This document shows, in pieces, positions 58,673 to 64,000 of a DNA stretch of 64,000 bases. Both the position numbers and the translations under genes were made by a program. The notes below the pieces were generated by a model. It saw only the letters and a program-made list of their open reading frames with translations. It had not been told where the DNA came from and did no database searches. Within the stretch, counting starts at the first letter, position 1, and every line of letters begins with the position of its first letter. Source of the stretch: Paenibacillus phytohabitans (GTDB taxonomy: Bacteria > Bacillota > Bacilli > Paenibacillales > Paenibacillaceae); the NCBI RefSeq assembly GCF_013141775.1, contig NZ_WHOB01000062.1:310001-374000 (forward strand), in the 5' to 3' direction.

Positions 58673-59604
58673 CAGCCTTGTTCATTATCATCATTGCGCT
58701 GCTTCTGCTGGTCCTTGTACTGCAAGTAATGCATTCGCGGCAGCATGCACGCCAGCTGAAATATATTCATACCAAGCTGGAGAGTATTGTGGAGCGCGGC
58801 TCGCATGAACGGCTGCTTCTGATGAGCAGCAGTCCGGAGCTGCAAATCCTGCTGACCGATCTGAACCGGCTGCTGGATGTCAATCATAAGGGAGCTGTAG
58901 AACGGGCCAGGCTGGAGAAGTCTATGCGGAGTATGCTGGCTAACATCTCCCATGACCTGAAGACCCCGCTGACGGTGGTGCTGGGGTATATTGAGACCCT
59001 GCTGCATGATAAAGACATGCCTGTGGAGGAGCAGGAACGTATTCTGCGCACCATTCATGCCAAAGCGGGGGAAGTCATTACGCTGATGAACCGTTTCTTT
59101 GATCTGGCCAAGCTGGAGTCGGGGGACCGGGATATCCCGCTGTCACGTGTGGAGCTGGGTGAGGTCTGCCGCAGGAATATTCTTGCTTTCTACGATATTC
59201 TCAGTGCCAAAGGTGCTGAGGTGCAGATCGAGATACCGGATGAGCCGCTCTATATGATGGGCAACGATGATGCGCTGGACCGGGTGTTGTCCAATCTGTT
59301 GTCGAATGCTATTGCCTACGGTGATGCCGGAGGGGCCCTGGGGCTGAAGCTGTACAGCGATGCCGGTCAGGTGTGTATAGAAGTGTGGGACCGGGGCAAA
59401 GGCATTGCCGAAGGCCATGAGGACAAGGTGTTCGAGCGGCTCTATACCCTGGAGGATTCGCGCAACCGCGACTACCAGGGCAGCGGCCTGGGGCTGACCA
59501 TCACCAAACGGCTCACCGAGCAGATGAACGGCCGTATTTCCTTAAGCAGCAAGCCGTATGTCCGGACGGCATTTACGCTTTCTTTTCAGCGGCTGACCTT
59601 CTGA
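58669..59604 (+). CDS. Sensor histidine kinase, short one-helix type
   Basis: 311 residues: one N-terminal membrane helix (about 3-20, ALFIIIIALLLLVLVLQV), a coiled linker, HisKA with phospho-His95 in MLANISHDLKTPLT, and HATPase (about 195-308; NLLSNAIAY, GSGLGLTITKR). No extracellular domain, so it probably senses through a partner such as the downstream ABC transporter, like bacitracin-resistance kinases, or the lipoprotein upstream. The ATG overlaps the regulator stop (ATGA), so the two are made together. Confidence 0.95.
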   Translation: MTALFIIIIALLLLVLVLQVMHSRQHARQLKYIHTKLESIVERGSHERLLLMSSSPELQILLTDLNRLLDVNHKGAVERARLEKSMRSMLANISHDLKTPLTVVLGYIETLLHDKDMPVEEQERILRTIHAKAGEVITLMNRFFDLAKLESGDRDIPLSRVELGEVCRRNILAFYDILSAKGAEVQIEIPDEPLYMMGNDDALDRVLSNLLSNAIAYGDAGGALGLKLYSDAGQVCIEVWDRGKGIAEGHEDKVFERLYTLEDSRNRDYQGSGLGLTITKRLTEQMNGRISLSSKPYVRTAFTLSFQRLTF

Positions 59605-59649
59605 AATAATTCCGGTTCTGGCGGGGCGGTCCGCGTATCCTTACGCAGC

Positions 59650-59666
59650 TTAAGAATTTCGTAAGA
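59650..59666 (+). promoter_or_regulatory. Response-regulator box before the ABC transporter
   Basis: TTAAGAATTTCGTAAGA: two TAAGA half-sites exactly 11 bp apart, as OmpR-family dimers prefer. A TAGAAT -10 box follows at 59698-59703 with no good -35, fitting activation by the adjacent regulator. Confidence 0.55.
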
Positions 59667-59746
59667 TTCAAGTAATAAAAAAGCAAACTCCGCCCTGTAG
59701 AATAAATACCAGGAAGACAAAGAAGAAGTCAAAGGGGATAACGGAC

Positions 59747-60664
59747 ATGACAACGATACTCCGGACATGGGATTTAACCAAGGTCTATGAGGAGAAGGAA
59801 ATCGTACGCAGCGTGAATATGGAGATTAAGCAGGGTGAAATTTACGGGTTCCTGGGACCCAACGGCGCCGGCAAAACGACGGTGATGAAAATGATTACGA
59901 ATCTGGTGAAGCCGACGGCGGGCGAGATTGAATTTTTCGGCGACAAAATGACCCACCGCTCTTATGAAATGCTGAAGCGCATGGGCAGCATCATTGAATA
60001 TCCGGTCTTCTACGACAAGCTGAGTGCCCGCGAGAACCTGGCGCTGCATGGTGAATACATGGGATACTATGATGTCAAAGCGATGGAGGAAGCGCTGGAG
60101 CTGGTGAAGCTGAGTGCTGTGGACAAGAAACCGGTGAAGCAATTCTCCCTGGGGATGAAGCAGCGGCTGGGCATTGCCAGAGCGGTGATGACCAAGCCGG
60201 AGCTGCTCATTCTGGATGAACCGATCAACGGGCTGGACCCGCTCGGCATCAAGGAGCTGCGCGAGGTGTTCCGCATGCTGAGCCGGGAATACGGCATGAC
60301 CCTGCTGATCTCCAGTCATATTCTGGGCGAGATCGAACAGATTGCCGACACGATCGGCGTGATCCGCGAAGGCGTGCTGGTGGAGCAATTGGCGATGGAT
60401 ACGATCCGTAACCAGCATACGCAGTACATTGAACTGATTACAGGCGAGTGCACCAAGACCGTCTATATCCTGGAGCATAAGCTGGGCTTAACCAATTACA
60501 AGGTGCTCGATCCGCGCACCATCCGGATCTATGATGATATTCCGCAGCTGGAGCTGAGCAAGGCCATGGCAGAAGCAGAGGTGGAGCTGGAGAGTATGAG
60601 CAAGAAACATCATTCGCTGGAAGATCATTTTGTAGAACTGATGGGAGGTGCTGGCATTGCTTAA
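59747..60664 (+). CDS. ABC transporter ATP-binding protein (BcrA-like)
   Basis: 305 residues. Walker A FLGPNGAGKTTVMK near 38, Q-loop region GSIIEYPVFYDKLS, signature FSLGMKQRLGIARA near 135, Walker B LLILDEPINGLDP near 155 and a switch His in SSHILGE. The C-terminal tail (about 215-305) is typical of lantibiotic or bacitracin immunity and export ATPases. Pairs with the permease gene overlapping its end. The AAAGGGG site lies 9 nt before ATG. Confidence 0.94.
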   Translation: MTTILRTWDLTKVYEEKEIVRSVNMEIKQGEIYGFLGPNGAGKTTVMKMITNLVKPTAGEIEFFGDKMTHRSYEMLKRMGSIIEYPVFYDKLSARENLALHGEYMGYYDVKAMEEALELVKLSAVDKKPVKQFSLGMKQRLGIARAVMTKPELLILDEPINGLDPLGIKELREVFRMLSREYGMTLLISSHILGEIEQIADTIGVIREGVLVEQLAMDTIRNQHTQYIELITGECTKTVYILEHKLGLTNYKVLDPRTIRIYDDIPQLELSKAMAEAEVELESMSKKHHSLEDHFVELMGGAGIA

Positions 60665-61349
60665 GCTGATTCGATTGGAGCTGCGCAAGAACAAATTCAA
60701 TTTTCTCAAAAGTGTGCTGATTGCCGATCTCGCCATTCTGGGTTTCATGGTTCTTATCGCCTTTACATCGCTTAACGAAGGGGAATTCAGCACGTATCCT
60801 GATTTGTTTGATGGTGTGTTCGTTTTTGTAAAAGCAACATTTATCATCTTCGCCTCCGTATTGATAAGCAAGCTGGTAATCGACGAGTACAAGAATAATA
60901 CGATCACTGTGCTGTTCATGTACCCGGTTCCCCGCAAGATGCTGCTGGCTGCGAAGCTGATTATCGTCTTTCTGTTCACCTTCCTGAGCATCTTCCTGTC
61001 TGATATTGCAATCAGCAGTATCCTCACCGGCATTGATTATTTCATGTCTGACGTGATTCAGGGTACTGTATCACAGGATCTGATCACCGCAAACCTGCTG
61101 AAGGCCGGAACGGATGCGCTCTACGCGGCAGGCATTGCACTGATTCCGTTATACTTCGGGATGCGCCGCAAATCCGTACCGGCTACCATTGTCTCCGCCG
61201 TCCTGATTGTCATGCTGATCTCATCCGGCTTCGGAAACGGGAGCTTCCGGATGGGGAATCTGATCTGGATTTCACTCTCTCTGGCGCTGGTCGGTGGGGG
61301 AATCGCGTATCTGTCGATCCGGAATATCGAGCATCAGGATGTTGCCTGA
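60657..61349 (+). CDS. ABC-2 type transporter permease
   Basis: 230 residues with about six membrane helices (VLIADLAILGFMVLIAF, FIIFASVLISKLVI and others). The LKLIRLELRKNKFNFLKS start is typical of BcrB-like permeases. TTG 60657 has GGGAGG 8 nt upstream and overlaps the ATPase gene by 8 bp; a GTG at 60648 lies inside that site. Together with the ATPase this should give resistance to, or export of, a membrane-active compound. Confidence 0.9.
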   Translation: MLKLIRLELRKNKFNFLKSVLIADLAILGFMVLIAFTSLNEGEFSTYPDLFDGVFVFVKATFIIFASVLISKLVIDEYKNNTITVLFMYPVPRKMLLAAKLIIVFLFTFLSIFLSDIAISSILTGIDYFMSDVIQGTVSQDLITANLLKAGTDALYAAGIALIPLYFGMRRKSVPATIVSAVLIVMLISSGFGNGSFRMGNLIWISLSLALVGGGIAYLSIRNIEHQDVA

Positions 61350-61384
61350 CGGGCAAGGCTGAGCCGCTGTGATTGTATGAGATG

Positions 61385-61418
61385 AATGCCGTCCCTTCAG
61401 GGGCGGCATTGTTTCTGT
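61385..61418 (+). terminator. Terminator after the ABC transporter
   Basis: AATGCCGTCCC, loop TTCA, GGGGCGGCATT, then GTTTCTGTTT. Confidence 0.88.
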
Positions 61419-61477
61419 TTAGTTGAACAAGCGCTCCAATCCGGCGTTTTTGTGGCGACCAATAGCGGTTTTTTTGT

Positions 61478-61483
61478 TATAAT
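61478..61483 (+). promoter_or_regulatory. Perfect -10 box before the PAS kinase gene
   Basis: TATAAT after a T-rich tract, 95 bp before the start codon. No convincing -35 box 17 bp upstream. Confidence 0.45.
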
Positions 61484-61577
61484 AGTAAATAATTCAGAGA
61501 TTTCTACATAATCAGAGTTTCTCCGCAATCTATGGTCCTATAATATAGCAGGATTGAAGCAGCAGAGGAGGTGGGCC

Positions 61578-63257
61578 ATGCATAAAGATTGGGCTTCTAT
61601 CCTGGGCCGGGCACTTTCTGAAGAAAGTGCTTATAGAGCGTTGTTCGATCATCATCCGGATCTCATTATCGTGCTGGACAGACAGGGGCGTTATGCCGAC
61701 AGCAACCGGACCTTAAGTGCAGAGGACGCAGCCAGGCTGATCGAATGCCGGATGCATCCTCCCGGCGAGACCTATTTCGCATCTGCTCTGGCCGGTATTA
61801 CATCCAGCTTCGGGTTAATGGTGGAAGCGGATGAAGAAAGCGGAGCACAAGCAGGGAATTCCGGTGACAATGCTGTTTCTGTAAGGTATGTGCCGCTTCA
61901 TACAGATGAAGGCATTGCCGGTGTATTTGCCATCATTCATGATACCGGGAACCGGCCGCTCTCTCTGCTGCTGCAAAGCTGGGAAAGCATGAGCAGACGG
62001 GAATCTGCCGGTGCTGAACGCATTGGACTTGAGGGCGCGGACTTCCATCCCCTGACGGACGAGGAATTGCTGATAGAGGAGGAACTGCCGGTTTCAGAGT
62101 TTATTTTTGAGATGGCGGAGGATAGACGGCTTAGTCTGATTCTCAATTCCGTCTCGGCGGGAATCTTCGGACTGGACACGCTGGGCCGGACGATCTTCAT
62201 CAACCGTGAAGGGGCCGAAATGCTGGGCTATGAGCCATCAGAGCTGGCCGGACTGCCGATGATGGAAATGATTCACTATATCCGCGGGAGTGCAGCCCGG
62301 CATTCACCGCTGGAATGTCCCATCCGGCTCACCATTCAAGATGGCGTTACCCGCAGCAAGGCGGATGAAATCTTCTGGCGCAAGGACGGGACCAGCTTCT
62401 TCGTGAACTACCGGATTGCCCCGCTGCTGGATAAAGGCATGATCTGCGGTGTGGTCGTCTCCTTCAGTGATATTACGAATGAACGGGAGATTCTCCGGGC
62501 CAAGGAATCGGCTGAGCAGGCTGCACAGGCCAAGTCTGATTTCCTGGCGATGATGAGTCATGAGATCCGCACCCCGATGAACGGCATGATCGGGATGGCT
62601 GATCTGCTGCTGGAAACCAACCTGGAGGAAGAGCAGCGCAGCTATGCCGAGATTCTGCGCAGCAGCAGCTACAGTCTGCTGCATATCCTCAATGATATTC
62701 TCGATTTCAGCAAGATGGAAGCCGGCAAAATGCCGCTGCAATCGGAGAGATTTGATCTGCGTGAGATGCTGGAGGGCATCATTGATCTGTTCACTCCCAA
62801 GGCGGAGGAGAAGAAGCTCGCCCTGCGCTGGTGGGCGGATACCAGCGTGCCGGATATTGTCACGACCGATCCCAGCCGCTTGCGGCAGATTATCGTCAAT
62901 CTGGTCGGCAACGCGCTGAAATTCACCGATCAGGGCAGCGTGACCCTGTCGGTGAAGAATATTCCGCTGCCGGCCTCGCCGGAATACCTGCTGGAGTTCT
63001 CTGTCCGTGATACAGGGGTAGGTATTGCTGACAGCAAGCTGAACCTGCTGTTCCAGTCCTTCTCCCAGCTGCATCCGTTCATTAACCGTAAGTATGGCGG
63101 CACCGGACTAGGCCTGGCGATCTGCAAGCAATTGGTAGAGCTGATGGGCGGAACGATCTTCGTGGAGAGCGAAGAGAACCGGGGGTCGATCTTCCGGTTC
63201 ATGCTTCCTTTTGTGAAGGAAGAGGTTGAGGCGGAAGCGGGAGTTGAACAGGCTTAA
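61578..63257 (+). CDS. PAS-domain sensor histidine kinase
   Basis: 559 residues, no membrane helix, so it acts in the cytoplasm. PAS-like domain 1 (about 20-135, FDHHPDLIIVLDRQGRY), PAS 2 (about 170-300, RLSLILNSVSAGIFGLDTLGRTIFINREGAEMLGYEPSEL), HisKA with His328 in MMSHEIRTPMNGMIGMADLL, and HATPase (NLVGNALKFT, GGTGLGLAICKQLVELMGG). This is the kinase half usual in hybrid kinases, but no receiver follows and no response regulator is adjacent, so it is an orphan. ATG 61578 with GAGGAGGTG upstream. Terminator at 63264. Confidence 0.92.
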   Translation: MHKDWASILGRALSEESAYRALFDHHPDLIIVLDRQGRYADSNRTLSAEDAARLIECRMHPPGETYFASALAGITSSFGLMVEADEESGAQAGNSGDNAVSVRYVPLHTDEGIAGVFAIIHDTGNRPLSLLLQSWESMSRRESAGAERIGLEGADFHPLTDEELLIEEELPVSEFIFEMAEDRRLSLILNSVSAGIFGLDTLGRTIFINREGAEMLGYEPSELAGLPMMEMIHYIRGSAARHSPLECPIRLTIQDGVTRSKADEIFWRKDGTSFFVNYRIAPLLDKGMICGVVVSFSDITNEREILRAKESAEQAAQAKSDFLAMMSHEIRTPMNGMIGMADLLLETNLEEEQRSYAEILRSSSYSLLHILNDILDFSKMEAGKMPLQSERFDLREMLEGIIDLFTPKAEEKKLALRWWADTSVPDIVTTDPSRLRQIIVNLVGNALKFTDQGSVTLSVKNIPLPASPEYLLEFSVRDTGVGIADSKLNLLFQSFSQLHPFINRKYGGTGLGLAICKQLVELMGGTIFVESEENRGSIFRFMLPFVKEEVEAEAGVEQA

Positions 63258-63263
63258 CCTAAC

Positions 63264-63300
63264 AAACAGCAAGCCTCCGGGAGGAGACTTGCTGTTTCTG
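63264..63300. terminator. Bidirectional terminator between converging genes
   Basis: AAACAGCAAGCCTCC and GGAGACTTGCTGTTT, with a G+C-rich loop region; a T-rich tail follows on the plus strand. Confidence 0.85.
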
Positions 63301-63315
63301 TTTGCGGCGGGCCTG

Positions 63316-64000
63316 CTAGCCTGATGTTCCAGGATACAGCGGGTTCAGCTGCCTCTCAATATGATCCGCAATCAGCGTGTAGAATTCAGGGAATCTCGGG
63401 TCCCCTGGACTCCTGATTTCTTCAAAGGTACGGATATATAGCCCCTGAGAGGCTACTGAAGTGATAATATCGCCCACAGTCCAGCCCCGCGTCACCACTT
63501 GTGCTAATCCGGACCGTTCCTCTTCGGGAAGCAGCTTGGCAAAGGCAACCTCACCTTCCCTCAGTGTGTCGTCAAAATAATTACCCGTAGGATGCTGAAG
63601 ATTCCGGGTTGTCATCCATGCCCTGGCGAACGGGTGAAAATCCGTCAGCATGAGCCGGCCGTTTGCCGTTAACCGTCTGCTGACCACAGAAAAAATAGCA
63701 TTTAAATCCGTAAAGTAATGCAAAATCCCAAACTCCATCAGGACAATATCGAAGGTTCCCAGAGCGTCCTCACCGGGGATCTTTAAGACGTCTGCACAGA
63801 TGTAGTTCAGCTCAACACCCGACGCTGCTGCTACTTCACTGGCATACCGCCGGTTCTCTTCGGATATATCCACGACAGTAACCTCAGCACCCAGCAAAGC
63901 CAGACAAGTCGCCTTCATCCCGTGAGAGCCGAGCAGGTTCAGCACCTTCAATCCTGCCGGGTTGCCTATGTACTTCAGCCAATGCCGCAACGGGTGCTTT
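63316..64000 (-). CDS. Class I SAM-dependent methyltransferase, N-terminus outside the window
   Basis: At least 228 residues, open to the window edge: the frame reads K-H-P before the TTG at 63990, so the true start lies beyond position 64000. Methyltransferase motifs: LKVLNLLGSHGMKATCLALLGAEVTVVDIS (motif I and the acidic ribose contact), FDIVLMEFGILHYF (motif II/III) and NGRLMLTDFHPF. Substrate unknown; small-molecule methylation is most likely. It converges on the PAS kinase. Confidence 0.85.
   Translation of the reverse strand, partial: KHPLRHWLKYIGNPAGLKVLNLLGSHGMKATCLALLGAEVTVVDISEENRRYASEVAAASGVELNYICADVLKIPGEDALGTFDIVLMEFGILHYFTDLNAIFSVVSRRLTANGRLMLTDFHPFARAWMTTRNLQHPTGNYFDDTLREGEVAFAKLLPEEERSGLAQVVTRGWTVGDIITSVASQGLYIRTFEEIRSPGDPRFPEFYTLIADHIERQLNPLYPGTSG

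Overview
The window reads as a chromosomal segment of a Paenibacillus-like, spore-forming Firmicute. I infer this from the gene content: PrkA and SpoVR homologues, an AbrB-type regulator, an S-layer-homology (SLH) surface protein, many AraC regulators beside plant-polysaccharide enzymes, sugar ABC permeases without their own ATPase, and Shine-Dalgarno sites of the AGGAGG type with frequent GTG and TTG starts. No rRNA, tRNA, CRISPR array, prophage or insertion sequence was recognised.

Layout. 0.1-12.5 kb: glutamine synthetase, a GH94 disaccharide phosphorylase, a mutarotase-like protein, serC, trmL, an AbrB-like protein with a zinc-ribbon tail, a 34-residue membrane peptide, a coiled-coil/phosphodiester glycosidase operon, an orphan NarL/ComA-like regulator with a degenerate acidic pocket, and an aminotransferase. 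12.6-17.4 kb: a beta-glucoside PTS locus (GH1 6-phospho-beta-glucosidase, LicT-type antiterminator, EIIBCA) in which each of the three genes has its own RAT/terminator switch. 17.7-27.2 kb: a DUF2161 nuclease-fold gene of very high G+C, prkA, a Gly/Ala/Gln repeat protein, a TetR/flavodoxin pair with matching 28-bp operators, an AraC/GyrI-like regulator and spoVR. 27.2-38.5 kb: an ArsR regulator divergent from GH2 and GH105 genes, an FAD oxidoreductase divergent from an AraC regulator, and a permease-permease-binding protein transport operon with a perfect cre match upstream. 38.4-40.7 kb: a repeat-rich, A+T-rich accessory stretch (palindrome quartets, a 16-copy heptamer) followed by three small genes that look like orphan immunity genes, one of them similar to EF-Tu domain III. 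40.8-50.4 kb: a membrane-anchored AraC sensor and a pectin/hemicellulose cluster (GH43, GH28, AraC, CE8, alpha/beta esterase, GH105). 50.5-64 kb: a P-loop kinase, a large SLH protein with five beta-sandwich repeats, a GT2-GtrA/phosphodiester glycosidase operon, a DUF4362 lipoprotein with a two-component system and ABC transporter, a PAS histidine kinase, and a methyltransferase cut by the window edge.

How the genes work together. The strongest theme is carbon scavenging. Extracellular or cytoplasmic enzymes open pectin, rhamnogalacturonan, xylan/arabinan and beta-glucans. Local AraC, ArsR or LicT switches sense the sugars, and CcpA-type sites give catabolite control. A second theme is envelope and spore biology. 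Three families of non-coding repeats separate the modules: palindrome quartets of the GTTGTA type, elements of about 130 bp with inverted ends, and CGGACTGAG-type motifs. No complete new system is proven. The best candidates for new biology are the immunity-like triad, the TetR/flavodoxin regulon, the Gly-rich repeat protein and the repeat families.
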